DNA of 64,000 bases from NCBI GenBank assembly GCA_028023455.1, contig JAQFVV010012476.1:2713820-2777819 (forward strand), read 5' to 3'. The notes under the pieces are model-generated. The model saw nothing but the letters and a program-made list of their open reading frames with translations. It did no database searches and was not told where the DNA came from. Numbering within the stretch: position 1 is the stretch's first letter; every line of letters begins with the position of its first letter. This DNA comes from Epiperipatus broadwayi (Eukaryota > Onychophora > Udeonychophora > Euonychophora > Peripatidae). Both the position numbers and the translations under genes were made by a program. Shown here one piece after another: positions 34,700-45,420 of the stretch.

Positions 34700-35414
34700 A
34701 ATCTTGTTATCTGTTGCATTGTCGTTAGAACCGGACTTTAAATACATATAAGCTGTCGGTTACGATGTCATGTGATGTTTAACACCGACTAGATTGCAAC
34801 ACTACCCGTGGTTTTTTTACTTTCCACGATCAATAATCGAATCAGAAACTTTTAGCAAGCTATTCTTAACACGGGCATCTACAGCTAAGGCGTTTATTTG
34901 ATTTTACAGTTACTTTTATACGGTAATGCGAGACTTGATTTTTTTCTTAAAAATTCTTTACTTCTTTTACCTCCTCCTCCTAGACAGAATTTCCAGCTGA
35001 GCGACAGAACAAGTCAAGTTTCTTTAGTAATATTATAAATAATCCAAGCCTTATTAAAATTGTAATCTATATTTCAATTTTTCGTAACATATAATATTTA
35101 TTAACTGCGGTCTAAACTATATATGCGATCAGAAATGTCAACGCTTAATTTTTATTGCGCCCCCAAACGGTAATTTTTATAATTACTGTTATCATGTGAT
35201 AATGGAAACATTACAATAACATTTTACAATTTTAAATTAACTTTTAGACTAAATCGTAGAATATATCATAGTATATTACTTAAATTTTAAAAAAAATTTC
35301 AATACTTTTAATACAACTTAATTATATTTATAATTTCTATAATTTAGTATTTGAAAATTTGAACTTTTATATTATATTATTACATATTGTACATTAATAG
35401 CAACTTTACATTTT
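34700..35414. other. Low-repeat stretch with more CpG than surroundings
   Basis: Contains several CpGs (ACCCGTGG, CACGGGC, GGCGTTTA) that stand out against the AT-rich background, and a trace of an FB-A tip at ~34766-34790 (GTCATGTGATGTTTAACACC). A pyrimidine tract followed by AG at ~34965-34993 resembles a splice acceptor, but no exon could be built. Together with the next ~1 kb this is the least repetitive part of the window. Confidence 0.3.
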
Positions 35415-35640
35415 CGTGTATCATCATTTTCAACCGTTATCGTTTGCCATAGTGTGTATGACTCACTTGGTAAAATTAGCAATGTGCCTTTCGGTATTGG
35501 CGGAAAATCACGATTCCAGCTGATTATGAAGAAAGGCACTGGGCTTGTGGCTATGGGCGGTTAGTCGTCTTACTGCTCGCCTACTCCACATATCTGATTG
35601 CTATTTATGGCAAGAGATAGAGGGGTTTGCTGAATTTTTG
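35415..35640 (-). repeat. SINE-like unit ending in the RTE 3' tail
   Basis: On the minus strand the 3' end reads GATAACGGTTGAAAATGATG, close to the 3' end of the RTE LINE at 23.46 kb (GATAATGGTTGAAAATGATG). Upstream is ~190 bp of GC-richer, non-LINE sequence (AGGCGAGCAGTAAGACGAC, GCCCAGTGCCTTTCTTC, CGAAAGGCACATTGC). SINEs commonly borrow the 3' tail of a partner LINE. I could not assign the head to tRNA or 5S, and the left boundary is approximate. Confidence 0.45.
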
Positions 35641-36374
35641 AGTGGCTTTAATTTAAGTCAAAAATATTGTTATATAATATTACTACTTTTTGTTCGATGG
35701 AAAATAAACTAGGAAGTTATTTTTTAAGTTATCTTAATACTGACTGTGACAATAAAAATCTACATCTGAGCAATTTTTTTTTACCTCAAGAATTTGACGG
35801 GGAGGCGGCAATGTAATCACTGAAGATAGGTTTCGAAACGAATTGAGCGTAGGTATTTCAGTTTGCAAAGATCATGGGTTTATATATTCCCCCCCCCCCC
35901 TTATCGAAAAGGGTTAGAAAATATTGTCAGGCTTAGTAGCGATAAAGCAGGAGGCAGTTGTAATGTTAAAGAAAGATATTAAATTTTTTTCCCCTTCTAA
36001 ATGTAAGTACGTGAATGTGCAAATTTTACTTGAACTAAACTCTTCGAAACCTCTGAATAGAGGAACAGAACTGGTGAGTAAGTAGCTGTCAAGGTGTAAG
36101 ATCGATATAATTAGTGAAACTCATCTTCCCAGAATAAGAAAGTTATATTTCCTGATAGTTACCCCCCTCCCTCCACCGAATAATTTATTATATTAACAAA
36201 ATAAATAATCAGCTTGGTTCGAAGAAAAAGGACAAACAATAAAATTATTAATACCAACAATAACTTTAATTTAAAGAATAGACTTATATGATAATAATGA
36301 TAATTAAAAAATGTAATTACAATTAAGATAATTATATGGCGAATACATGTGAGGAAGAAAAATCTGTAACTTAC

Positions 36375-36500
36375 ACTTTCTTTGAGGATAGGTTCAATTG
36401 ATTTACTAAAAAATGTCTTTGCGAACTCACATAATATTTTAGCTTCTTTTGGTTCATTCCAAGGTAGATTTCTTATGAGACTTTCCATTGCAATTTTCTT
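36375..36500 (-). CDS. Candidate internal exon of an unidentified host gene
   Basis: On the minus strand, a 126-bp segment open in one frame lies between an acceptor (TTTTAATTGCTCAG) and a strong donor (AAAGT|GTAAGT). It is exactly 42 codons (phase 0-0): KKIAMESLIRNLPWNEPKE then AKILCEFAKTFFSKSIEPIL then KES. Composition is protein-like and unlike the neighbouring AT-driven ORFs; the frame runs on into low-complexity intron-like sequence past the donor. It lies in the low-repeat stretch. I do not recognise the protein. No partner exon in compatible phase could be shown within the window, so the gene, if real, has long introns. It could also be a transposon fragment with chance splice sites. 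Confidence 0.45.
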
Positions 36501-37479
36501 CTGAGCAATTAAAATAGGTAGATTCGTAGATTAGTTTATACAAGTACATTTCTATGGGCTAATCATTTTAGATGACTAGTTTTCTTTTGTAGCAAACAAA
36601 GGTCAAATATTTCTTCAGCATACAATAGTTATGAATAGATCTGCAGAATCAAGGTTAATTTTTAAGGCATTTTTTTGCCTATAGTTCTATATTCAGCTAG
36701 AATGCTGGAAAGTTCAGGGAAAGCAATCTGGAGGGGTTTTTTAACTCCATAAAATGCATGATGCAAACTTAAAAAAATTCTTACAAAATTTTATTGACTT
36801 CTATAAGTGAAAGACACAATGGTGAAGTGCAGTGTTACAATTCTTCCCACCATATCTTGGAAAGCAGACGATTTTAGAAAACTTCTGTTGGTTGCCATAG
36901 CAACACTCCCCCCCCCATAGTCATTTGTGATTGCTTTCTATAGCTATGTTTCTTTTATTTAAAATTGTAATATTATTTTTAATCATATGTTATCGTTACA
37001 CTTCTTTTTAACATTTTAAAAACACAAAATTTATTCTATACTGTATATGTGATCTTTAGTATTTTGTTATACATAATAACGAAAAGCTTTCACATTGAAG
37101 CAATGCCTGTAAACACAGACATGAGGGTTACATTAGCTATAAATATCCCTCGATTATATTTCTCCATAAAAATACTTTTTTTTTTTTCAATTTTATGTAA
37201 TGCCACGCTTAGCCATACTTCTTTGGAAATGGACTTGAACATAACAAATAATGTCATCTTTACAAATCCAGTGTTTTGGTATTCATAAAAAATAACTCGT
37301 TTCATTAATTCAATTAAAATTATTATTAGATCTGATCATCTGCCTGCAATGTTGAATGAACAAAGATATCTCCCATTGATAGTGAATATATCATGCAAGA
37401 TGAATACCAGAGAGCTATCTTGAGCACAAATATAATATCAATCAAACCATATAATGAACAATAAATAAAGCCTTGTTCT
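36501..37479. other. No recognisable gene
   Basis: C-run at ~36906-36914. Overlapping 71- and 79-aa ORFs on both strands at 37049-37305 lack motifs. A pyrimidine tract plus CAG on the minus strand near 37110 resembles an acceptor but leads to no convincing exon. Confidence 0.35.
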
Positions 37480-37645
37480 ACTATGAGACTTAGAGGCTAA
37501 CATATCAAAATATGTCTGGCTCATTTTTGAGACTTAGATACTACAAATATAAAACTATGCCCAGCTCACTTTGGCGACTTAAGAGGCTGATAAGTATATA
37601 ACTATGCCTAACTCACTTGTGAGACTGCAAAAAATAGAGTGATAT
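37480..37645 (+). repeat. Degenerate ~50-bp tandem repeat, three units
   Basis: Three diverged units sharing GAGACTTAGA, (G/A)TATGTCTGGCTCA / TATGCCCAGCTCACTT / TATGCCTAACTCACTT. Short and low-copy. Confidence 0.6.
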
Positions 37646-38119
37646 TTAAATTCTGAGCTCTGGTGTCTTTTTTTAACTATTCATTTATTAACATAGTTAG
37701 TGCATAGAGTGTGAAACTTGTATATTAGCCTGATTTAAATATGTTTATTTTAACTTTTCAGTAGTATCTACTTTCGCAATGTAAACTATAAAAATTATTT
37801 GTCCATTCTCCATTATCAAGGACCCATTAACAAGTCCAGAGTAATTATCTTAGAGACTATCCTTATTCATAGAATGATTAAGCCTTGCATCTCTCTAAAT
37901 ATTTTTTTAGCAATATGCAGGCTCTCACTCAGAATGATTTTTAATACCTTTTATTTATCGTATAATAATTCTGATTTATTTTTAGAAAAAAATATTTCAT
38001 TTTGTGCTCTCTAGCTCTACATTTTATTCTCATCCTCACATAATGAATTCTTAAATATGATTTCTTATTGGATCATTTACTTAACTTAATTATTTGCCTA
38101 AGTTCTAGATTTCTCCTTT

Positions 38120-38475
38120 CTTCTTCTAAGTAATATTTACTAAGGCTGTAACCTCAAGAATGTACACGTAAAAATGCGATAGTAAGGATCTCTACAGGTC
38201 TTAACCACAAGCTTATGTTTAAGAAGAAAAAAGGGGAACTTCTTTACTTCGACCTACTTTCTATATAAATGGGTGAAGCTGAAAACGGTTAGATCTGAGA
38301 ACGTGAAACTATTCAATACTTCACTAATTAAGTCTACATTTCTTATTATACATTAGTACTCATGAAATCTTTTGATTTACAATGAGTCAATGGAAAGATC
38401 TTATAGTTAGAAATCTATTACGATAATATAAAGTTGTAATTATAAATTTATTTAAACGCACATTGATTACTTTAA
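38120..38475 (+). repeat. FB-B family, single-arm copy
   Basis: The outer end AATATTTACTAAGGCTGTAA and tail TTTAAACGCACATTGATTAC also occur, inverted and contracted, at 60.17-60.31 kb. The middle (CCTACTTTCTATATAAATGG, GAACGTGAAACTATTCAATA, ACTTCACTAATTAAGTC, CTTTTGATTTACAATGAG) aligns with an arm of the 11.7-12.3 kb palindrome. Confidence 0.65.
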
Positions 38476-38499
38476 CTTTTAATCTGAGTGGTTTCCTAT

Positions 38500-39165
38500 A
38501 CTTTTATTGCATAGCTTACCAAACAAAATACTTTTATATTTGACTCCATTAAAGTGATCTTGATAGTCAATTTCTTTTATATTTAAATATCTTAATTTGT
38601 TTTTCAAATCAAACATTTTTTCACTCCTACCTTTATTGTATGTAAATTCAGATGCGTACTCAACTATAATGAAGGTACCACCCTACCAAACTTCTGTGTT
38701 AAAATTATTTAGATTATCAACATACTGATCATTTTAAACTAATGTAGTCGGGCATTTATCACTAGCTTTATCTGCTTCATCATTTTCTCTAATCTCATCT
38801 ACCAACTGGGCATTATCATCTTTTGCTTCTGTAAACAAATTTTTCATTTTTTTCCCTCAGTTCTTTAGTTTGCTATCTCATATCATCTATGATTTCTTTA
38901 ATTTCTTTATTATGTTTAAACATGCTTTCCATATCCTTTAATTTCTTTATTTTGTGTTTTAAGATCTTCACTTTGTTTTCCAGCTTTCTATTCAATTCTT
39001 CCATTTGTTTAAACATATTTTTCATGTTCTCTTTAGTTTCTTTGTTTTGTGTTTCAATTTTTTATTCAATTCTGTGAATGTGCTCATTATCATATTTTTA
39101 AACTCACTATCATGAGTCTTAGTTTTAACTTTCCTGAGCTTCCGTTTTTGCTTTAGCTCGGGTAA
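38500..39165 (-). pseudogene. Coiled-coil protein remnant (possible gag or ORF1)
   Basis: Minus-strand reading from ~39165: MITRAKAKTEAQES, then after a shift KIETQNKETKENMKNMFKQM, EELNRKLENKVKILKHKIKK, KEIKEIIDDMR and KELREKNEKF, a long K/E/N heptad-rich stretch that would form a coiled coil. After another shift come DEIRENDEADKASDKCP and VEYASEFTYNKGRSEKMFDL, ending GKLCNKSIGNHSD. The 'M-x-T-R-x-x-A/S-K' start followed by coiled coil is common in gag-like or LINE ORF1 products, but no CCHC, RT or protease follows. Broken by at least two shifts. Plus-strand ORFs here are shadows. Confidence 0.5.
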
Positions 39166-39642
39166 TCATATATATATAATTTATATGTAAAAAAATTAGC
39201 TGCTTACTTTTCTACAAATATATTTTTTTTAAAATGTATATAAAACTCTAACGTTTCTTTTATTTATTTAATTGCTCACCCCTCTTTCTGCCCTGTAACC
39301 TGTCTAGAACTGCGAGATACTTTAAATTTAATGCCTTATTTTGTTTGTACATTACTATTAACTTTACCAATCTATTTCGATCACTATTATTGTCTAAGAC
39401 ATCTATGAGTTTATTGATTTATATTTATTTATAACAAAATAAATGATTATATTTCCAATCTGACCAAGTATTTATATTCCATATTTAAATGATTAATTTG
39501 TATTTTTAAATTTTAATAATATTAAATTTTTTTTTTAAATAAATGTTTTTTTTTTTAAAAAATTTTTATTAATTTTTTTTTTATTGATAATTAAATAAAA
39601 TAAAATATTTTTTTTTTTGGGGAAGATTAACAACAATAACTT
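39166..39642. repeat. A/T low-complexity tract
   Basis: Dense poly-T/poly-A and TTTAAAT sequence, especially 39520-39620, ending in a T-run and GGGG just before the FB-A copy. No gene. Confidence 0.7.
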
Positions 39643-40055
39643 TAACATCACATGATCACTATTTCTTATGCTAGCACATAGCTGTTATTAAAACAGGCAA
39701 AACTCTCCATACAGTAGTGCCACTCAGTGCCAACTAGAGTAATTAATGGATGCCAGAAAGCTTGTGCATAAAATCCCCATCTAGTGCCTACTCATCCAAT
39801 ATCTCCAGACTAGTTTCTGGCTTGTGACCTTCATCAGTGAGGAGTTTTGGATCTGAGAGCACTGCACCTAAATCTTAGGATCTAATGCAACCCTCCAGCA
39901 GCCACCTTTTATCTCTATTTAACTATAAAACTATGAGAATAAAATTAAAAACACAATAATATTTTCAATCTAAGCTCAATAGCTTATATAATCATATGGG
40001 TCTGAACCCAGTTCAGTACCCATACATTTTGGTGTATTTGCTCTTTAACAATCAT
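39643..40055 (+). repeat. FB-A, long plus-strand single-arm copy
   Basis: Begins AACATCACATGATCAC, continues TTAAAACAGGCAAAACTCTC, GATGCCAGAAAGCTTGTGC, GGATCTAATGCAACCCTCC, TATAATCATATGGGTCTG and ends CATACATTTTGGTGTATTTG. One of the best references for the family sequence because no inversion interrupts it. Confidence 0.9.
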
Positions 40056-40264
40056 GAAATAGGAATGAAGATATAACACATGTTTAATGGAGATTTTTAA
40101 TTTGAATCAGCAAAATCAAGAATTGCAGTATGATGATTCGTAATAATTTTTCCATTTCAAAAGTTGATCTACAAAATATTAATGTTTTGAAGGCCACAAA
40201 TAAAATCTGGTTTAATATTTAATCAGCCACTGATGGAAGAAAAATTCTCAGCAACTTTTAGTCT
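40056..40264. other. No recognisable feature
   Basis: Short unique-looking spacer between the FB-A and FB-D copies. Confidence 0.4.
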
Positions 40265-40460
40265 GGTTCGTTATAGCATATATGTGTAGAGATGGTAATC
40301 TGGACCAACTGATGATTGCTGGTTTAGCATGAAATACGTATATTGGTGATTGTTTATCTTTTCGACATATATGTGTTCAAGTGTAACAGTGTTATGAGAT
40401 AGAGTGGAGAAGTGTTGGGTCATGTGAAAGTCTATGCTCATATACCCTATATACTAATGA
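40265..40460 (+). repeat. FB-D single-arm copy
   Basis: Matches the right arm of the 45.4-46.2 kb palindrome: GCATATATGTGTAGAGATGG, CAACTGATGATTGCTGGTTT, ATATTGGTGATTGTTTATC, GTTGGGTCATGTGAAAGTC, TATACCCTATATACTAA. About 90 % identical by eye. Confidence 0.8.
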
Positions 40461-40610
40461 AAATACTAAATGATAAATTTGAATTAAGAAATTGTTTTGC
40501 AGATTTTGCTCAAACAACAGTCTACTAAAATCTAAAATAAAAAACCTCCATATATCAATTTTTGAAACTTGTCATCTATGTAAGCACAAAAAAATCTAAG
40601 AGATGTTTGA

Positions 40611-40730
40611 CTTGAAAGCAGTGATAAACACTAAAAAAATATGCTACAAACTAACAAAATCTAACACTAGCTTGAGAGTGGTAATAAACCCCAAAATTAA
40701 AATTCTACAAACTAACAAATGTTCCTCATC
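40611..40730 (+). repeat. Diverged ~62-bp tandem duplication
   Basis: Two units sharing CTTGA(A/G)AG, GTAATAAACCCC or GTGATAAACACT, and CTACAAACTAACAAA. Older than the perfect duplications elsewhere. Confidence 0.65.
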
Positions 40731-40889
40731 ATTCTGCTACTTACTTTCAGCGACAAAAGAGAAACTATTATTTGTTCATTAAAATTGTGTAGTTGTTTTA
40801 CCGCCTGTTCAACGGAGTAGCTGGTAGGCTTTTTGTGTCTGTGTTTTTTAATAACAATATATAATTACTATTATATGTTCATTAAAGTG

Positions 40890-41390
40890 GTCTAAAGCAG
40901 GACTGTCCAATCCATGGCCCAGGATAACTATGAATGCAGCCCAACACAAAATCTTAAAATGAATTAAAACACTGAAACTTTTTTGTAATTATATATCTCA
41001 AGGTGACTAAAATGAATACACACAAGCTCTCAAATACAATATCAGTTATCTCACTAATTTTACATTGCCTTCTTTTACTTTTACAATAAAAAAATATGAA
41101 AGAAAATATCAATGATTTATCATTAAGATATGTATATTTTCTACATTAGTAATCACGAACTTGGAACCCGATTGACAATTTTAGGATTCTTCAAACAGGC
41201 CATTGTGTCATTAGGATTATTATGAGGGTTTTTTGCTTATTTATGATGACATATATTACAAAAATGATGCATGGACTCTTTTTTGCTCATCAGCTTTTGA
41301 TAACATTTGTGTATTTAATTTGAGGCTCAAGACAATTCTCTCTTTACCAATATGGTCAAAAATAAAAGGTTGGACACCCCTGGTCTAAAG
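40890..41390 (+). mobile_element. hAT-type MITE with perfect 8-bp target duplication
   Basis: The element is 40898-41382, flanked by GTCTAAAG on both sides (40890-40897, 41383-41390). Its ends are CAGGACTGTCCAATCC and, inverted, CAGGGGTGTCCAACC, the classic hAT terminal consensus CAGGG(G/A)TGTCCAA. It is 485 bp long and has no transposase ORF. The interior contains GCAGCCCAACACAAAATC and CAAACAGGCCATTGTGTC, typical of deletion derivatives of an autonomous hAT. The decayed transposase at 49.8-51.5 kb belongs to a group whose elements carry ends of this kind. Confidence 0.92.
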
Positions 41391-41997
41391 ATTTTGTAAG
41401 CCATCTGTCCAATGTAGTTTTATTTTGATGACACACAGAAAATTATTTTGACTTTATTTCTTTCCAAAACAAATACATGTCTCTCATTATCTATTTTTCT
41501 TTAGTTTCATTTATAAACTGGAAAGAGGAACCATTTTTCACTTTAAAAATTATTTAAAACTTTCAGTATCAAAAGAAATACATGTAACACTATTTTTTTC
41601 TTTATCAAATAAAAAAATACATTATTTACCATTTTCAGTAGTGTTGTGGTTTTCCTAGGTATGTAAAAAAATTCCAGAGTGCATATTGAATGATTATCCT
41701 TAAAATATTCATACCACCATCTTTTTTTGAAATATATGAGTAAAAATACAGAGTTTGGGTACTTGTAGATTATTTTCCCAATCAACTCAGCAGTCATTTT
41801 TTAATTATACAGTTTCAAGGGCCTACAAGTATTTGTTTTTCCAATTTTATTTTACTGAATATATGTTAAGTTTACAAAAATTAATAAGTTGATTATAAAT
41901 TTCATTCAGAAGGTTTATTTGGTTTTTTTATTTTTTATATTATAATGTCTATGATAACTATCAACAATCTGTAGTCACAACAACCTCTTTTAATAAC
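41391..41997. other. No recognisable feature
   Basis: AT-rich. The 84-aa minus ORF at 41543-41797 shows no motif. Confidence 0.4.
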
Positions 41998-42315
41998 AAA
42001 GGTAGTACCACCTAAAAAAAGGTAGTACCACCTTGACCAAGGAGTGTGAGATTAACAATGTAAAGAAGTTTAAACAAACTGTATTAATCAGGAAATATAG
42101 CTTGTTCTGAAAGCAGATTAATAAATAGACAAAGTATATATTTACTAAGATAATAAAGCCAATTATTGAAGGCTTTAATAGGTTTATAAATGTAGATGAT
42201 GACAATCAATCAGGACTACAGATTGAGATGGTTGATAGCTTAAGGGTCGATTGTTATCATCTACCTTTATAAACCTATCAAAACCTTGAGTAATTAGTTT
42301 TATTGTCTTAATAAT
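41998..42315. repeat. Small duplication and hairpin element
   Basis: GGTAGTACCACCT is duplicated at ~42001-42033. Then 42132-42205 (ACTAAGATAATAAAGCC ... TAGGTTTATAAATGTAGATG) pairs with 42249-42315 (ATCTACCTTTATAAACCTAT ... TTTTATTGTCTTAATAAT) in inverted orientation with a ~45-bp loop. Likely a MITE. Confidence 0.65.
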
Positions 42316-43419
42316 TATAACATCTAAATGCTGAAATGCTCAAAACATTTTCATATTTTGTTTAAAGATCATCATAACTTTTCCAGGTAGAACAGCAGCT
42401 ATTTTTATGAATGTGATAAAAGAAAATGTCACAAATGGATCTATATATTCACAGTATTGGAAAGCCTATAAAACTGATGTAATAAGAAATGCAGGATTTG
42501 AATATTTTCAAATAAATCACTGCTATAACTGTTAATTTAGCTACTGGCATACACACACAAAACATGGAAAGACTATGAGATCTAATCAAATAGAAAACAA
42601 AAAACACAGGAGAAACATGCAACATCTGGTTTACTATTTAACTAAAGATCTGAAAGCAGAAGTTTAGCAGCTGACAAAAAACTTAATAATGATTGATGGA
42701 TAAAAACTGTGAATATACAGATATTCATTGATCATGATCATTCTATATCTTTTTTGATGCTTTGAAAGCAACACATGGACCTGAGAAATGGTATCACAAT
42801 CCTATTACACCCAGCAATGGTTCTTTTTTTCTATGGTAATATTGCTATTTTGAACAGGTGGAAAGAGTATTATGATCATCTTTTGAATAATGATACAAGA
42901 ATTGATATGATGACTTTTAATGATATATCCATTTTATCTACTCATTTAGATTTGGACAAAATATCTAGCTTAATGAAGTCAAAGCAGCTCTTTGTAATCT
43001 TAAAAATTGTAAGTTTGCAGGTCCTGGTGAAATACCTGGAAAAGCTTTAAAATATGGTGGGGATATATTAGCTTTAAAAATTTTGGAATTTTTTAGGAAT
43101 ATCTGGACCCATGAAGTTGTACCATCTGATCTTAAGAATGCTTTAATTATTCCAGTTTTTAAAAACAAATGGGATAGGCGAGACATAACAAAAATACTTT
43201 CAAGAGTTTTGTTGAATAGATTACTTCTAGTTACAGATGGTTACTAGAGACTCAATGTAGTTTTAGAGAATCAAGAAGCATTATAGATATGAGGTTATTG
43301 TGAGGCAAATGCAAGAATAGTGTCAGGAACAAAGAAATGATTTACATATTGCTTTTAATATATAAAATTAAAAGCATATGAAGTGTTTGAAAGAGAAGCT
43401 ATACAGAGAGCAAAAAAAT

Positions 43420-43760
43420 ATTAAACGCTAAGCGCTTTCGAGACCGTTTGCTTCATATTCATAGCGGTAATGTGAAATGCAGAACAGAAAAATAAAGGCA
43501 ATATGCAAAGTACAAATGATTTATTGATTCGGTCAAGGCATTTGATTCAGTTATTAGGACAGGTATATGGCATTATTTGAAGTTAGTTGGTTTTTTAATA
43601 AGATTTATTCATTCAAGAAGTGTAATAATTACTCTTTGTTATTGCATTGCCAAATGTATACCATATAATACTAAATCATCCATTCATTTTACTACTGTTA
43701 CATATTTGGTATACATTTGACAATGCAATAAGAAAGAGTAATTATTATACTTTTTGAAGA
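43420..43760. repeat. Insertions within LINE2: 37-bp motif and hairpin
   Basis: 43430-43466 (AAGCGCTTTCGAGACCG ... TCATAGCG) resembles the core of the 59-bp minisatellite. 43618-43675 (ATTACTCTTTGTTATTGCAT, GGTATACATT-type words) pairs inverted with 43708-43757 (ACAATGCAATAAGAAAGAGT). TGTAACAGTAGTA at 43866 complements the loop flank (TACTACTGTTACA), so the hairpin is nested in a larger inverted arrangement. Confidence 0.6.
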
Positions 43761-44532
43761 AGATAAAGAAATACTGGAAATAGAGCTTGGATAAGAAGAA
43801 AGAAGATCTGAAGAAGATTGCTGGGGCAATCAAAACTGTAAAAGAGAGTGGTAAATAAAGCATTGTGTAACAGTAGTAGAGTGCATGGATGATTTAATAT
43901 TATATGATAAAATTTATTCATATTATACAGCTTCTACATGGTAGAATGAGAGGGGGTGTTGTTGCTATAGCTGGAAAATCAAGCATTTGAAATGAAAATA
44001 TGTTGAATAAGGATAAGTACTTTCTGCAACTTTGGTTTCAATTTTTTATGACAATGGTTGTTGGAATTATTCATAGGCAGCTTAATCAGGCAGGGATCAA
44101 GGTACAATACAAATTTGATGGTGGAATTTGAATTTCAATCATTTAAAAATAAGATCTGCATCTTTTGGATTCAGGATTTATGGTATGCTGATGAGTGGTC
44201 TATTTTTGCGAGTTCAAAAGATGCTTTACAGGATGTTCTTAAAATTTTAAATGCAACTTATAAAAATCTCAGTTTATTAATTAATGTTCAAAAAAGCCAA
44301 ACTCTTTATTAGCCAATGATGGACAAAAAAATCGTCAGCAATTTTTCACTTGGATGGTTATCAACTTGGGATTGTAATCCAGTTTAAATATTTTGATAGT
44401 TTTATAAGTGGAAGAGTCAACTTAAATGTTGAAATCCAACACAGACTGTAATGTTTTGCTGCTATTTTTACCAGTTGTTTTACATAATTTATTGCATGGA
44501 TGTGAAACTTGGACACCCTATCAGTACAATAT

Positions 44533-44640
44533 AAAGGCATGAGAAAAGTTTCATTTAAGGACACTCTGTAAATTTTTTAAAAATACAAAGGCATGAGAAA
44601 AGTTTCATTTAAGGACACTCTGTAAATTTTTTAAAAATAC
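44533..44640 (+). repeat. 54-bp perfect tandem duplication inside LINE2
   Basis: The block beginning AAAGGCATGAGAAAAGTTTC recurs 54 bp later with no difference seen and starts a third time (AAAGGCA) at 44641. Confidence 0.92.
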
Positions 44641-45001
44641 AAAGGCAAGATAGTAAAACCAATCAATATGTTCTTCTGCATGCAAAATGTGATACTATTG
44701 AGTTCATTATTGTAAAATAGCATCTTCATGGGATTGGGCATATAAAGTGAATGAGCAATGAAACATTTCCTAAAAAAGTGATTTATGGTAAACTTGAACA
44801 TGGGTTTCATAGGAGATATAGACCCCATTTCCTTTATAAGGATTATCTCACACATTCTAAAGAAGTACAATGGCAATTGTCTCCAGTGGAAAGATATGGT
44901 AGAGAATAGAATACATTACATAGCTATAATTAGATATGGCGTTAAAGTATTTCAGAAAGAAAAGTTTTTTTACTGAAAAAACTAAAACAATATTAAGATT
45001 A

Positions 45002-45352
45002 TGCTAACACACATATAATGTAAGCTATATAAATGATAATTAACATATTAAAAAGCTTGGCGCATTCGAGAAAGTATTTCTCATAATCATAGCCTGTTAT
45101 GACTCACTCACTGGAATCATTATGTATGTACAATATGCAAACTTTATGCAAATGAGTCAATTAGCCCGTCTTTTGTATATAGCAAAACATGATTCTTTGC
45201 GATTAATGGTGAAGGAGACTTCCGCTGTAAAGTAAGCCTCCTTTACCTTATGCTTAACATTATGCCTCTCAGTACAAACCAATTTTGCAACAGTGAGTTC
45301 GAACTCATGACCGGATACTTTTTTGATGTTGCGAGAATATTGTGTGTTAGCA
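45002..45352. mobile_element. 351-bp TIR element (MITE)
   Basis: Ends TGCTAACACACATATAAT and, inverted, TGCTAACACACAATATTC form imperfect ~15-bp TIRs. The interior carries the 37-bp motif CTTGGCGCATTCGAGAAAG ... ATCATAGCC (45056-45093) shared with the 59-bp satellite, and a self-complementary box B-like word GAGTTCGAACTC (45295-45306). No ORF. Target duplication unclear. Confidence 0.6.
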
Positions 45353-45420
45353 CAAACTTATTATTATAATTTTGATAAGCATAAAGTACAAATCTATGAT
45401 TTGTTACTTAAAACAATCTT

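Larger units (their letters stand above)
42560..44930 (+). mobile_element. LINE2: long, heavily mutated non-LTR copy
   Basis: Fragments in order, in several frames: FFDALKATHGPEKWYHNPIT (linker before RT), WKEYYDHLLNN, KFAGPGEIPGKALKYGGD (RT finger), DLKNALIIPVF, VLLNRLLL, SVKAFDSVIRTGIWHYLK (first catalytic Asp), WYADEWSIFASSKDALQDVL (the Y-A-D-D box mutated to Y-A-D-E; 44185 region), LLINVQKSQTL, HGCETWTPYQ, GHIKWMSNETFPKKVIYGKL. Motif order matches a LINE RT and C-terminal domain. The endonuclease is absent. At least one hairpin insertion and one tandem duplication lie inside. The family also occurs at 17.2-18.2 kb. Clade not assignable by eye. Confidence 0.85.

Noticed and set aside
34760-34800. 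A further full FB-A copy
   Set aside because: Only ~30 bp (GTCATGTGATGTTTAACACC) match; too short to call.
35785-35820. A short minus-strand exon between an acceptor (CTATCTTCAG) and a donor (GAG|GTAAAA)
   Set aside because: Only 35 bp, and in the phase required by the 36375-36500 exon it begins with a stop codon; splice-like words are expected by chance.
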